A DNA stretch of 64,000 nt, taken from positions 248,001 to 312,000 of the forward strand of contig CAVXYY010000001.1 in NCBI GenBank assembly GCA_963766195.1, written 5' to 3'. Within the stretch, counting starts at the first letter, position 1, and each line of letters begins with the position of its first letter. Of this stretch, positions 35,230 through 46,545 are shown in pieces. The DNA comes from JAHEFT01 sp963766195. GTDB lineage: Bacteria; Pseudomonadota; Gammaproteobacteria; Xanthomonadales; SZUA-36. The notes beneath the pieces were generated by a model that was not told the origin of the DNA, did no database searches, and saw only the letters and a list, made by a program, of their open reading frames with translations. The position numbers and the translations under genes were made by a program.

Positions 35230-36607
35230 TTATAATTCCAGAACGTCCCCCGGCCTGGGGATGTGCACGGTGGCGCCACAGCGGCCGGCAAGGTACTTGC
35301 TGAAGTCTTCCTGGGCGTCTGTTTCGCCGTGGACCAGGTAAACCGGGGGCCGGTTTTCCATGCATTCGTACCAGCGCGCCAGGTCATCCTGATCACCGTG
35401 GGCTGAAAACCCGCCCAGGGTGTGAATGGTTGCCCGCACCGGTATGGTCTGGCCGTGTATCCGCACGGTTTCCTCACCGTTCACCAGCCGGCGCCCCAGT
35501 GATCCGTTCGCCTGGTAACCGGTGATCAACACCTGGGTTTCCTCCCGGTCCAGGTTGTGCTTCAGATGATGAATAATCCGGCCGCCGTTGCACATTCCGC
35601 TTCCCGCGATGACGATAGCCCCCGACCGGATCCGGTTGATCGCCATGGACTCCTCGGACTGCCGGCTCAGCTTCAGGTTCGGCAGCAAAGGCATGCCGCC
35701 GTTCTTCAGGCGCAGGCGGGTGGCTTCCTCGTCGTAAAGCTGGGTGTTTTCCCAGTAGGTTTTCGACGCCTCGATCGCCATCGGGCTGTCCAGGAAGATC
35801 TGGAAGCGTTGCAGGTCCCACTCTTCAAAATGTTTACCGAGCTGGTACATGATCTCCTGGCTGCGGCCAATCGCAAATGCCGGAATCAGGATGTTGCCGC
35901 GCCGGCTTCGTTCCGAGGTCAGAATCTCGCCCAGCTCTGCAATGGTTTCCTGGCGATCCCGGTGGCGGCGTCCGCCATAAGTGCTTTCCATCAAAACCAG
36001 GTCAGCGCTGGTCAATGGCTTCCGGGTCTTTCAGGATCGGCGTGTCGTATTGGCCAAGATCGCCTGAAAATACGATCTTCCTTTCCCGGCCGTTTTCGTT
36101 CAGCCACACCTCGACCGAACAGGAACCGAGGATATGCCCCGCATCCCTGAAACGGACTTTCACGCCCTTGAGCACTTCGAAGACTTCACGGTATTTCCGG
36201 TGGCGCATCTGCCGGATTACCTGCTCACCCTCGGCGACGGTGTACAGCGGCTTGATCTGTTCACCGGTTTTGCGGCTTCGGTATTCGGCATCACGCTCCG
36301 CCAGGTGTGCCGCGTCGGCCAGCAGAATCGCCACCAACTCACAACTGGCTTCCTGTGCGTAGACCGGCCCGCGGAATCCCCGCTTGACCAGCAGGGGCAG
36401 GCGCCCGCAATGATCCAGGTGGGCATGGCTCAGGACCACTGCATCGATTTTGGATGCGTCAAAGGGAAAGGGATCGCGGTTACGGGCTTCATCTGCGCGG
36501 CTGCCCTGGATCAGGCCGCAGTCGAGCAATACCTTGTATTCGCCCACGTGGAGTACATGACAGGATCCTGTCACTTCCGCAGCGGCGCCAAAAAACTCAA
36601 GTTTCAT
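35230..36607 (-). CDS. metallo-beta-lactamase / beta-CASP RNA-processing nuclease, frame broken once
   Basis: About 459 residues. Frame 1 (36607 to about 36010) has the MBL metal site SHAHLDHCGRLP and later FRDAGHILGSCSVEV and FSGDLGQYDTP. Frame 2 has ESTYGGRRHRDR, IPAFAIGRSQEIMYQL, IAGSGMCNGGRIIHH and the beta-CASP end HTLGGFSAHGDQDDLARW, VYLVHGE. This is the layout of the bacterial CPSF73-like RNase family. The break near 36010 looks like one inserted base. The RNA target is unknown. Confidence 0.87.
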
Positions 36608-36637
36608 CAGAACCTGTCACTGATTTACGACACATGG

Positions 36638-38404
36638 TCATTCGGTTGTTTCCAACATACGGGCGCGAACCAATGGGATCGGCGGCCCGCCAAAGGACAG
36701 AAAAGTGTCATGAAAATCCCGCCAGGACTGCCGGCCTTCGCGGGTCGCCGTCCAATCATTGCGCAAATCCCTGATCATCAGCTTGCCCAGCGTGTAGTTG
36801 AGGTATGCCGGGTCGTAGGTTCCGCGGGCTGCCTGCTGCCTGGCGGTTCCTTCATCCTGGTAGGCTTCCTCCCTGAACAGCTTTTCCGACTCTTCGACCG
36901 TCATCCCCTGCGTATGCAGGCCGATGGCCGACAGGAATCGTGCATTGCGCAACAGGGCGTTGCCGAGCTGCCCGATACGGGTTTCAGCGGAGGAATCGCC
37001 GAAAACCGGCTTCCAGCATCATTTCCTCGGTGTAGTGCGCCCATCCCTCGGCGAAAGCATAGCTAATAAATATCCGCCCAAAAATCCAATCCGAGCGCCT
37101 GGCGTGGACAAAGTTGAGGAAATGACCCGGCCAGACTTCGTGAACTGAAGTAAACAGCAAGGTCTGACTCACCCGGTATGTAAGCCTGTTGCATCTCTGC
37201 CGGCCAGTCGGGGTTCGGCGGGGAAATGTAATAGACCGATGGCTGGTTATTTTCATAGGGGCCCGGGATATTGATGTAGGCTGAGTTGGACCTGGCATAG
37301 GGAGGCGACTCGGCCACCAACGCCGCTTCGTTACCGGGAATGGAAACCAGGTCTTTTTCAACCACGAAGGCCCTGGATTCCTCCAGTTGCAACCGGGCAC
37401 TCTCGACAGCTCCGCCAGGGGGTTTTCGATTAGCCATCATCGCGAAACAGCTGCGGACACTCTCCCCTGGCGCAAATTCCGCGCATGCTTCGCCCAGCGC
37501 AATCTGGTTACGCCTCATATCCGCCTGCCCCAGCGCTTTCAGTTCTTCCAGCGTGAGATCGACCCTCTCGGTGTCGAAGATCATCTGCCTGAACAAGTCC
37601 GGACCCAGCGCATAATCTTCTGTTGCCGTTGCCAGGTTGCTTTGCAGCCAGCCGGCAAGATCACGCATGGCGACAGCAGCTGCCGTATTGGCTTCGATAA
37701 ATGCGGTTTGCAGTGCTTCGATCATCGACAGCTGCAAACACCGCGGGGACATCGTTGCTCAAGTAGTCAGCCAGGCCGCCAAAAGTATCGATGCCGTATT
37801 GCAGCCGTGTTCGCGCCATCGGCATCCGGAGGTTGGCGCGAATCTGCCCGGCAGCCCGGGGGATATTGCTGGCGTAACGGGTGAATGATTTCATCCGCTC
37901 TTCCAGCGGAGCATACTCCAGCGTCACATAAGGGCCGGGGTCCAGGGAATCCGACATCCAGTCGAAGTAAAAAGCCGGGTTGACGAAAGGCCACTCGGCC
38001 TTGTCGAGCCAGAACAGGGCGCGATCGATGGAGGAAACCAGGTACTCGCGCTGAAACTGCCCCGTGTCACCGAGATCATCCGCGTCAAAAGCCAGGGCAT
38101 CTTCCTTTGCCTGTTTCAGCCAGGCAATTTCTCTGGCAATTCCCCCGGCGCTCCAGTCCTGGATCATCCCATCGTATTCGTGACGGCCCTGGACCACGGC
38201 AAAAGCCGGGTGAGTGGCGAAATAGTCTTCAATGTATTGCGCTACAAACCCGACCCAGGCAGCGGAAGGTTCCTGGATGACTTCAGCATCCCGCTTATCC
38301 CGGGACTGGGAAACTTCCGGTGGCATAGCGGGCTCACAAGACACGATAAGGAGAAAAACAGCCGCGAGGCTGAACAGTCTCGCGGCCCGTCTGGCAATAC
38401 GCAT
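36638..38404 (-). CDS. DUF885 family lipoprotein peptidase-like protein, frame broken three times
   Basis: A second DUF885 protein, about 588 residues once breaks near 37735, 37165 and 37005 are bridged (all of one-extra-base polarity). The N-terminus is a lipoprotein signal (LAAVFLLIVSC). The zinc-like motif reads HEVWPGHFLNF, and AFAEGWAHYTEEMMLEAGF follows, so key residues are kept. It starts five bases after the stop of the peptide transporter gene, implying it cleaves peptides for, or with, that transporter. Confidence 0.8.
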
Positions 38405-38408
38405 GAAA

Positions 38409-39925
38409 TTACTTCACGCCATGCATGAGTTTATTGATTAACGGCGCAACCACCAGGTAGGCAAGGCCGAAGCCCGAGGCCGACCCAGAACAGCATCATG
38501 TAGGTATCGGAGTACTGCCCGATCGCCGCACCGGCCTCCGGACCATGTCCGCCACCCGAGGCGATTGCCGCAATAATACCGGCCACATACTGGGCCATCG
38601 CGATCGACAGGAACCAGCCACCCATCGCCATACCGGTTTCTTTTTCCGCGGCCAGCTTGGTTACCATGGACAGACCGATCGGCGACAGGCATAGCTCGCC
38701 GGTGGTATGCAAAAGGTAGGTCAGCGCCAGGAAAATCCACGGCACCAGGCCGGCAGCATTCTGGAAGTTGGCAATCGCAAATACCAGAATGTAAAACCCG
38801 AGCGCAACCTGGATCAGACCCAGGGCGAATTTACGCGGAATAGACGGGTTCATGTTGCGCTTGTCCAGCCACGGCCAGACGGCTGCAAAGAGTGGCGCAA
38901 ATATCAGGATATAAAGCGGGTTCAGCGACTGGAAAATGCCGAAACCACCCGCCTGCCAGGTTTCCATGCTGCCGACCATCGGCGTCACGAACTCCCGGGC
39001 AAAAAAGTTCATGGAACTGCCGGCCTGCTCAAACAGGGCCCAGAAACAGGAGTTGGCCGCGAACAGGATGATCATCGCGATATAGCGCTGAAGCTGGACC
39101 TTGTCACCGCTCTTGACGCCTGAAATGATGAAGTAGGCAATCAGCGCCAGCATGATGCCGACCAGCAGGTAGCCCAGGACCTCGCTCGCAGACAACAGGA
39201 AAAATACGCCTATCGCCATCACCAGGGCCCCGATTCCCACCAGGAAAAAGCGTCCCCAGCCCTGCTTGTCAGCCGGCGGAAGACCGACGTGGCCAAGCGA
39301 CCGCTTCGCCACTTCGAGGAACAGCGTGGACAGGATCATGCCGATCGCAGCAGCGAAGAAACCCCACTTCATACCCCAGGTGGCGCCAATCCATGACGCC
39401 GTGATCAAGGGTGCGATTAAAGCTCCCAAATTGATACCCATGTAGAAAATGGTGAAGCCGGAATCACGGCGCACATCGCCCGGCGAATACAGTTTTCCGA
39501 TCATGGTCGAGATATTGGGTTTGAACAATCCGTTGCCCGCAACAATCAGCGCCAGGCCCACGAGGAACATGGTCAGGTCCTCGAACAGCAGCACGAACAG
39601 GCCGGCTGCCATGATGATGGCGCCCAGTAGAATTGACCTCTGGTAGCCCAGGACATGGTCAGCGATATACCCGCCTATGATGCCGGTGGCGTATACCAGC
39701 GCGGTATAACCGCCATAAACCAGGCTCGCTTCGGCGTTGGCCTGGTCACCCAGGTGACTGAAAAAAGTCGTCGCGACGTAAACGGCCAGCAATGCGCGCA
39801 TGCCGTAGTAGGCAAACCGTTCCCACATTTCGATGTTGGAAAGTTGCCAAAGTGCCTTGGGGTGCCCGAGGAATTCACCGGGTGGGAATGGGTGGCCTGG
39901 TTACTGCTTCGGTTTGGGTGTTCAC
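38409..39925 (-). CDS. POT-family proton:oligopeptide transporter (Dtp-like), frame broken at both ends
   Basis: A 12-14 helix H+-coupled di/tripeptide importer. Frame 1 (GTG 39925) gives VNTQTEAVTRPP; after a break near 39890 it continues HPKALWQLSNIEMWERFAYYG, the conserved POT E-x-x-E-R-F-x-Y-Y-G motif, then ALVYATGIIGGYIADHVLG and FTIFYMGINLGALIAPL (PTR signature). After a break near 38478 the end reads FGLAYLVVAPLINKLMHG. Both breaks look like single inserted bases. It is co-directional with the DUF885 gene. Confidence 0.87.
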
Positions 39926-40068
39926 TCGTGCCCTCCGAGTCTTGTTAGAAGTGCAGCCAGCATAACAGACCGCGTACGCCCTTGGGAACGGGGCGCTTTG
40001 CATGACGGGCATGGCCGCCACATGCGATAATCAGCAGGTCAACGATCAACTCTCGGGAAGGCTTTTAC

Positions 40069-41485
40069 ATGGATCATGCTGCAGTGCAAAAATTTGTCGA
40101 TGAGGTCTGGATGGACTCCATCGTACCGGAACTGGTGGAGTACATTAAAATTCCCGCCAAATCACCGCACTTTGATCCGGACTGGGAAAAGAACGGGTAT
40201 ATCGAAACTGCCGTTCAGCAGATTTTTTCCTGGTGCCAGGGCCAGCCCGTCAAGGGCATGCAATGTGAAATCGTCAGGTTACCCGGCCGCACCCCGCTGA
40301 TTTTCCTGGATATCCCCGGCGAGGGTGACGACACCATCCTGATGTACGGCCACCTCGACAAGCAGCCGGAAATGACCGGCTGGGCCGACGGCCTGGGTCC
40401 CTGGATACCGGTAATCAAGGACGGCAAACTTTACGGCCGCGGTGGCGCGGACGACGGCTATGCCGCCTTCGCGTCGCTGACGGCAGTGATGGCCCTGCAA
40501 AAGGAAAATCTGCCCCATGCCCGCTGCGTGGTCATCATCGAGGCCTGCGAGGAGTCCGGCAGCTTTGACCTGCCCTTTTATATAGACCACTTAAGGGATC
40601 GTATCGGCACTCCTTCGCTCGTGGTGTGCCTGGATTCCGGCGCCGGCAATTACGACCAGTTGTGGCTGACCGTTTCCCTGCGCGGCATGGCAGCCGGGAC
40701 ACTGCGTGCGGACGTACTCGCTGAAGGTGTGCATTCCGGCTATGCTTCGGGCGTCGTGCCTTCGAGTTTCCGGGTTCTTGCGGCAATTGCTCAGCCGGCT
40801 CGAGGATGAGAAGACCGGGAAGATCCTGCCGGCATACCTTCATGCCGATATTCCCGGGCAGCGCATGCAGCAAAATCAACTGATGGCCGAAGCGCTGGGG
40901 GATGGCGTATTCCAGGCCTACCCTTTCTGTGAAGGCGTGCAGCCACAGGCGAAAAACAACCTGGAACGGCTTTTGAACCGGACCTGGCGCCCGGCACTGT
41001 CAGTCACCGGGGCAGAAGGGATGCCCGCGTTGGCGTCAGCCGGTAACGTGCTGCGCCCTTATACTTCGCTGAAACTATCGATGCGGCTGCCGCCAACCGT
41101 AGACGGCGAAGAAGCAACGCAGAATATGAAAGCCACGCTCGAGGCCGATCCGCCCGAAAACGCGAAAGTTTCATTCGTACCGGATCATGCCGCTTCCGGC
41201 TGGAACGCCCCGGATATCGCCCCATGGTTGCACACTTCGCTGGAAAAGGCGTCGCAGGCGGCTTACGGCCAGGGCGTCATGTATATGGGCGAAGGCGGCA
41301 CCATCCCGTTCATGGCCATGTTGGGTGAGTTCTTTCCAGAGGCCCAGTTCATGATCACGGGTGTTCTCGGGCCTAATTCAAACGCCCACGGACCGAATGA
41401 GTTCATCCACATCCCGTTTGCCCGCAAGCTGACCGCCTGCGTGGCCCAGGTTGTCGCCGATCATTACCAGCGCAAAAGCGCATAA
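40069..41485 (+). CDS. M20 family dipeptidase (carnosinase/CNDP-like), frame broken once
   Basis: About 471 residues. Metal ligands: His in MYGHLDKQPE, bridging Asp in GRGGADDGYA, Glu pair in EACEESGS, Asp in CLDSGAG, and a late His in HGPNEFIHI. The lid domain contains LRADVLAEGVHSG. One extra T near 40775 (CTTGCGG for CTGCGG) splits the gene; frame 2 continues as RQLLSRLEDEKTGKILPAY. It is divergent from the POT transporter and probably hydrolyses imported dipeptides. Confidence 0.87.
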
Positions 41486-41516
41486 GAACCCCGAAATGAA
41501 AGGAGGAAATAGAACG

Positions 41517-42038
41517 ATGTTTCGCCTGGTCTGCATCCCGCTTTTAGCCGTGCTCGCCTTCCCTTTGAAAGCGGAAGTCACGTCTGTTGGCGAATATAGC
41601 TTTACTGTGAACCACGTGATTTCGATCGAAGCCGAACCTTTCGTGATTTATCGAACCATGACCGCCCATATCAACGAATGGTGGAACGGGGAGCACAGCT
41701 GGAGCGGCGACGCCTCCAATCTCTACATGAAAATCGAGCGCGGCGGATGTTTCTGTGAACGCCTGCCCAATAACGGGCGCGTGGAACATTTGCGCATCAT
41801 TTATCTCGCGCCGGGAGAAGAAATCCGCTTTGACGGCGCTCTTGGGCCGCTTCAGGCGATGCCCGTCGATGGCCGTATGATCTGGAAAATTGATGCCACT
41901 GAAACCGGCAGCACGGTAAGTTTCACGTACATGGTGTTTGGACACCCGGAAGGCGGGTTGAAAGGCATCGCCCCGGCTGTCGATGCGGTCATCGGTGAAC
42001 AGTTGGCCCGGCTCGGAGCGCGCCTGGTCCGGAATTAA
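41517..42038 (+). CDS. exported SRPBCC (START-like) domain protein
   Basis: A 173-residue protein with a signal peptide (LVCIPLLAVLAFPLKA). The rest resembles AHSA1/polyketide-cyclase-like SRPBCC ligand-binding domains: VISIEAEPFVIYRTMTAHIN, EWWNGEHSWSG, GCFCERL, GALGPLQ and VSFTYMVFGHPEGGL. The ATG follows a strong AAAGGAGGAAA site at suitable spacing. The ligand is unknown. It lies 31 bp after the dipeptidase and may share its transcript. Confidence 0.82.
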   Translation: MFRLVCIPLLAVLAFPLKAEVTSVGEYSFTVNHVISIEAEPFVIYRTMTAHINEWWNGEHSWSGDASNLYMKIERGGCFCERLPNNGRVEHLRIIYLAPGEEIRFDGALGPLQAMPVDGRMIWKIDATETGSTVSFTYMVFGHPEGGLKGIAPAVDAVIGEQLARLGARLVRN

Positions 42039-42045
42039 GAGAATC

Positions 42046-42098
42046 GTAGGAGCGATTTCAATCGCGACCCAATATTTCGCGATTGAAATCGTTCCTAC
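42046..42098. repeat. REP-like inverted pair GTAGGAGCGATTTCAATCGCGA
   Basis: GTAGGAGCGATTTCAATCGC (from 42046) is followed by its near-perfect inverse ending at 42098 (one mismatch, GTTCC for GCTCC). It separates convergent genes and overlaps the last codons of the kef gene. The same pair recurs at 48494-48560. Confidence 0.8.
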
Positions 42099-43982
42099 CT
42101 ATCCTCGGGAAATCTACGTGCTTCAGCGCCCTTCATACGCTCCCAGGCTTCGCGAAAATCTTCGACTGATTCTTCACTGTCTTCCTTCAGGACTTTTTCC
42201 AGTTGCTCGACATTTTGCCGCACCCTCAGTCCGTATTCTTTGTCGTCGCCCCAGACTTCGTAGAGTTTTTTCAGGCCTTCCTCGTCCTGCTGTTTGAAGG
42301 TGCGCATCATCCGGTAAGCCCGCGCTTCGTCATAACCCAGCAGCTTGAGCGCTTCTTCACCCAGGATCAGTGCAGACCCGAACGTTTCCCGGGTAATCAC
42401 ATCGGCGCCGGCCTCCATCAGGCGATAGGCATGAGAACGGTCAAACGCCCGGGCCAATATTCGAAGATGCGGAAAAAACTGTTTGGCGGAGGTAACCATC
42501 TGCACGGCCTTGTCCCGCTCGTCAATGGCGATGACCAGCAACCTGGCCTCGTCGGCTCCGGCTGCCTGAAGTAACTGCAACCGGCTCGCATCGCCAAAGA
42601 AAACCTTGTTCCCGAATCGGGCAGTCAACGCGATCTGGCTCGAATCATGATCCAGCAGCGTGGTCTTGATGCCATCGGCGCTCAGCATGCGGGAGACAAT
42701 CTGGCCGAAGCGGCCGTAACCGGCGATGATCACCGGGTTGGGTCCGGCATTGATACGTGTCATCCTCCCGGGGAGAGATCCTGGTCATGAAGCGCGGCCG
42801 CACTTTCCGGTCATAGGCAATGATCAGCAAGGGCGTCAGCATCATCGTCAACACGACGACGACGACCAACAGGTTGGACAGTTCGCTGCTGATAACGCGG
42901 TTCTGCGTGGCGAAAGAGAACAGCAGGAAAGCAAACTCACCACCCTGGGCCAGCAGGAAGCCGAACATCAGGTTGTCGGCCAGGTTTAGCCGGAACAGCT
43001 TGCCCAGGACCAGCAAGACCCCGAACTTGCCGGCGATCAACGCGGCCACCAGGCCCAGCACCAGCACGGGTTGTCCGGCCACGATTCCGAAATCGATGCT
43101 GGCCCCCACCGAAATGAAAAACAGGCCCAGCAGCAGTCCCTTGAACGGCTCGATATTCGATTCGAGTTCGTGCCTGAATTCACTTTCCGCCAGGACAACC
43201 CCGGCCAGGAACGTTCCCAGCGCAGGGCTCAGGCCCACGAACTCCATGGCCAGTGTAATACCCACAATCAGGGTCAGCGCAGTCGCAATGAAGAGCTCCA
43301 GGCTGCGGGTCGATGCAATCCAATGGAAGACCGGCCGCATCAGGAACCGTCCGCCAACCACGATTCCGGCCACCACGGCCAGCACCACCAACCCCCGCAT
43401 CCAGCCAGCCAGGTCGGCTTGCGCCCCGTGTGCCGCGGTTTCGGGGATTTCCAGGCCTGCTCCCGGGAGGGCCAGGAATGGCAGCAGGGCCAGGATGGGG
43501 ATGACCGCAATATCCTGGAACAGAAGCACCGAGAACCCCGCCCTGCCGGCTGCTGTGTTCATCCAGGACCGTTCATTAAGGGTTTGCAGCACAATGGCCG
43601 TTGATGACAGCGCCAGGATCAGGCCGACGGCCACAGCGGTTTGCGGGGGTAAGCCGAGGTACCACGCCGCCACACCGACCACCGATGCGGTGATGACGAC
43701 CTGGGAGCCGCCCAGGCCAAGAATGGGCACCCGCATTTGCCACAGGACCCGCGGTTCAAGTTCGAGACCCACCAGGAACAGCATCAACACCACGCCAAAT
43801 TCGGCAAAGTGCATGACATCCTGGCCTTCCGGACCGATGAAACCGAAAACAAAAGGCCCGATGGCGACACCGGCCAGCAGATAACCCAGCGCCGACCCCA
43901 GGCCCAAACGCTTCGCCAGCGGAACGGCCAGCACCGCTGCCAGCAGATAAATAAACGCTTGTGAGAAAACACCGGTGAACAT
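42095..43982 (-). CDS. Kef-type K+/H+ antiporter with TrkA-N domain (CPA2), frame broken once
   Basis: About 628 residues. Frame 1 (ATG 43982) is the 12-helix CPA2 exchanger: LGSALGYLLAGVAIGPFVFG, FGVVLMLFLVGLELEPRVLW, LILALSSTAIVLQTL, LLFQDIAVIPILALLPF and GLSPALGTFLAGVVLAESEF. A break near 42758 leads to the RCK/TrkA-N domain with NAD-binding VIIAGYGRFGQIVSRMLSAD. The C-terminus is charged. Such KefB/KefC-like systems export K+ in response to electrophiles or pH. No KefF/KefG ancillary gene is adjacent. Confidence 0.88.
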
Positions 43983-44010
43983 CAGCTTATCAGTCCTGCC
44001 GCTTTGTTGC

Positions 44011-44946
44011 TTACTCGGCACAGTGTATCGATTGATGGCAAACCACATCGCTGTCATGGCGCTCCATCTGGATGGTCGGGTGCATGATTGAGAAACGATG
44101 CTCCAGGTCATGCGCAACATCGTTCAGGAACTGATCGTTGTCGGGAAACACATCCATGACGAGGTGGGCGGTCAGGGCTGTATCCGTCGTGCTCATCGGC
44201 CAGATGTGCAGGTCGTGCAAGGCACGGACACCCGGCAGGCCCGACAGGTATTCCCGAACGGCCGAGGGGTCGACGTTTCTCGGCACTGCGTCAACTGCCA
44301 GGTTAAGTGAATCCCTGAGCAGGCCCCAGGTTGAGAGGAGGATTACCGTGGCGATCAACAGGCTGACCAGGGGGTCGATCCAGTTAAAGCCGTAGAACAG
44401 GATCAGCGCTCCGGCGACTACCACGCCCAGTGATACCAGGGCATCCGCCGCCATGTGCAGAAAGGCGCCCCGGATGTTCAGGTCATGATCCTTGCCGGAC
44501 AGGAAAAACAGGGCTGTGACCGTGTTGATCACGACGCCGATGGAAGCCACGATCATGATCGTTTTTCCAGCGGGTTGCGGCGGGTCCACCAGGCGGCCGA
44601 CTGCTTCCCAGCCAATCGCGCCGACCGCGCCCATCAGGAGCAGGCCGCTGAACACCGAGGCGATGATCGTGGCCCGCGAATAACCATAAGTGCGGCGCGG
44701 AGAAGGCCGCTTTTTGGCCAGCGCAGCCGCACCCCAGGCCAGCAGCAGGCCCATCACGTCACTGAGGTTGTGCCCCGCGTCGGTCAACAAGGCCAGTGAG
44801 TCCGACATCACGCCAAAAAAAACCTCGACGACGACGAAACCCACGTTGAGTATCACGCCTGCGGCAAATGCCCGGTTGTAATCCGGACGAGCATGGTGAT
44901 GATGATGACTGACCTGGCGATTCAAGAATGAAGTCCGTATCCACAC
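44011..44946 (-). CDS. cation diffusion facilitator (Zn/Cd/Co exporter, CzcD/ZitB-like)
   Basis: A 311-residue, six-helix metal/proton antiporter. The transport-site residues are in LLTDAGHNLSDV (helix 2) and FLHMAADALVSLG (helix 5). An N-terminal HHHHHA cluster and the C-terminal cytoplasmic domain (VRALHDLHIWPMSTTDTALTAHL) fit zinc exporters. No metalloregulator gene is adjacent. It is divergent from ilvE. Confidence 0.92.
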   Translation of the reverse strand: MWIRTSFLNRQVSHHHHHARPDYNRAFAAGVILNVGFVVVEVFFGVMSDSLALLTDAGHNLSDVMGLLLAWGAAALAKKRPSPRRTYGYSRATIIASVFSGLLLMGAVGAIGWEAVGRLVDPPQPAGKTIMIVASIGVVINTVTALFFLSGKDHDLNIRGAFLHMAADALVSLGVVVAGALILFYGFNWIDPLVSLLIATVILLSTWGLLRDSLNLAVDAVPRNVDPSAVREYLSGLPGVRALHDLHIWPMSTTDTALTAHLVMDVFPDNDQFLNDVAHDLEHRFSIMHPTIQMERHDSDVVCHQSIHCAE

Positions 44947-45034
44947 TTTGGAACATTGATTGTATCAGCGCAGTGCAATCTTCTTTAATATTACGTATTC
45001 CACGAACACTAAAATCCAAATACAGGTACCCGTG

Positions 45035-45955
45035 ATGAGTAACAAAGGACGAATCTGGTTCAACGGCAAACTGCGCGAATCCGCGGAATGCATGGTCCAC
45101 GTGGCCAGCCATGCGCTTCATTACGGTTCCTCGGTTTTCGAGGGCATCCGGGCTTATGAGACTCCTGACGGCACCTGCATTTTCCGTGGAATCGACCACC
45201 TCAACCGCCTGAAATGGTCGGCTGCCGTCTACCGGATACCGATGCACTACAGCGTGGATGAACTGCACCGGGCCTGCTGCGAAACCGTGCTCGACAGCGG
45301 TCTGGCCAGCGCCTACATCCGGCCCCTCGTTGCGCGGGGCAATTGCGGACTGGGGGTCATGCCCAAGGACATGAACATTGTGGATGTTTCCATCATGGTC
45401 AGCCCGTGGGGCGCCTACCTGGGCGAGGAGGGCCTGAAAAACGGTATCAAGGCCTGTATCACTTCGTGGAGCCGGTTGGCCCCCAACACCATGCCGCCGG
45501 GCGTCAAGGCGGGCGGCAACTACCTTTCCAGCCAGCTGATTGGCCTGGAAGCCCGCGACCGGGGATTTGAAGAAGGCATTGGCCTCGGCACCGACGGCCT
45601 CTTGAGCGAAGGCGCCGGCGAAAATATTTTCCTGGTGCAAAAGGGCAGGTTGCTGACTCCGCCGGCGTCATCCTCCATCCTCAGCGGAATCACCCGCGAC
45701 ACGATTACCACGCTGGCGGCTGAAATCGGCATCGAGACCCGCGAAATGCCCATTTGCCGTGAACAGCTTTACGCCGCGGACGAGATATTCATGACCGGAA
45801 CAGCGGCCGAAGTGACCCCGGTGCGCCAGGTCGATCACATGACGATCGGAAACGGGGGTTGCGGTCCTGTCACCAGGAAGCTCCAGGACGAGTTTTTCGG
45901 ACTCTTCAACGGCCGGACCCGGGACAAGTGGTCCTGGCTGGAGCCCGTTCGCTGA
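45035..45955 (+). CDS. ilvE: branched-chain amino acid aminotransferase IlvE
   Basis: A 306-residue fold-type IV PLP enzyme, last step of Val, Leu and Ile synthesis. GSSVFEGIRAYETPDG, the PLP lysine in MPPGVKAGGNYLSSQL, EGAGENIFLVQKG, SILSGITRDTI and FMTGTAAEVTPVRQVD match IlvE. ATG 45035 gives MSNKGRIWFNGKL, the usual start. Confidence 0.94.
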   Translation: MSNKGRIWFNGKLRESAECMVHVASHALHYGSSVFEGIRAYETPDGTCIFRGIDHLNRLKWSAAVYRIPMHYSVDELHRACCETVLDSGLASAYIRPLVARGNCGLGVMPKDMNIVDVSIMVSPWGAYLGEEGLKNGIKACITSWSRLAPNTMPPGVKAGGNYLSSQLIGLEARDRGFEEGIGLGTDGLLSEGAGENIFLVQKGRLLTPPASSSILSGITRDTITTLAAEIGIETREMPICREQLYAADEIFMTGTAAEVTPVRQVDHMTIGNGGCGPVTRKLQDEFFGLFNGRTRDKWSWLEPVR

Positions 45956-45992
45956 GGACCAGGCGTCCTTCCAGCACTTTTTTGGTCCCCAG

Positions 45993-46020
45993 ACTGACAA
46001 AAATTGTCAGTATTTCTGAC
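45993..46020 (+). promoter_or_regulatory. paired dyads upstream of a sigma54-like promoter
   Basis: ACTGACAA-AAA-TTGTCAGT (45993-46011) overlaps GTCAG-TATTT-CTGAC (46006-46020). The cluster lies about 100-125 bp before the sigma54-like element, the normal distance for an enhancer-binding activator. Confidence 0.55.
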
Positions 46021-46117
46021 GTAATAGCGACATCAAGTCCATTCCTGGCGCCCCGGTCTCCCGGGGCACTTATTATAACTTTCTGATTTCATTACGAATT
46101 GGACAAATATCACTATT

Positions 46118-46133
46118 TGGCCCGATTCTTGTA
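46118..46133 (+). promoter_or_regulatory. sigma54-like -24/-12 element
   Basis: TTGGCCC-GATTC-TTGTA places GG (46119-46120) ten bases before GT (46131-46132); the consensus is GG-N10-GC, so there is one deviation at -12. A TATATATAAG stretch follows. Confidence 0.5.
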
Positions 46134-46151
46134 TATATAAGCTTGAAGTAA

Positions 46152-46220
46152 CTAACTGACTGGTAGCAGTTAGCGGGAGTAACCGGAGCCCTGCCCCTCT
46201 TTGCCCAATCAGGGCTCCGG
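46152..46220 (+). other. structured leader with two hairpins
   Basis: CTAACTG (46152-46158) pairs with CAGTTAG (46167-46173), and CCGGAGCCCTG (46183-46193) with CAGGGCTCCGG (46210-46220), an 11-bp perfect stem. They would be the first features of a transcript from the sigma54-like promoter. Confidence 0.55.
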
Positions 46221-46275
46221 CCCTCCCTCCTTCAAAGAATGGAAGGCCAACTACCACGGATTGCACGGAGTTGTC

Positions 46276-46482
46276 ATGGAAGACAAACTTGGAAAACTGT
46301 TCTACTACCTGGTACGGCAAAAAAAAGAGCAAAAGAATACTCGCCACCTGCCAATTGACCAATCGTCAGCAGGCGCAGACCGCGTTCGAGGGTCTGTATC
46401 CCGTCCACACATCAGTTTGAAAGCCCGGATGCTTGGGGGACGAGCAGAAACGATCACGCGCCTAGGGGGTTTTACGCGCTGA
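46276..46482 (+). CDS. small basic protein of unknown function, 68 residues
   Basis: ATG 46276 is preceded by CACGGAG at six bases, a good ribosome binding site. The peptide starts MEDKLGKLFYYLVRQKKEQK and is strongly basic with many Arg/Lys in its second half (RVRGSVSRPHISLKARMLGG). No family is recognised, and no signal peptide or membrane helix is evident. It is bracketed by the sigma54-like promoter, the structured leader and a terminator at 46546, so it looks like a separate regulated unit. It could also be part of a non-coding RNA. Confidence 0.5.
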   Translation: MEDKLGKLFYYLVRQKKEQKNTRHLPIDQSSAGADRVRGSVSRPHISLKARMLGGRAETITRLGGFTR

Positions 46483-46545
46483 TCACTAAAGGTGTCCGCT
46501 TTGCACGAAAATTGCACCGAATCAGGACATTGCTTGTAAAATTCG

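Noticed and set aside
42820..43884. 354-codon open frame opposite kef
   Set aside because: Ser/Arg/Pro-rich antisense translation of a membrane protein; no features of a real protein.
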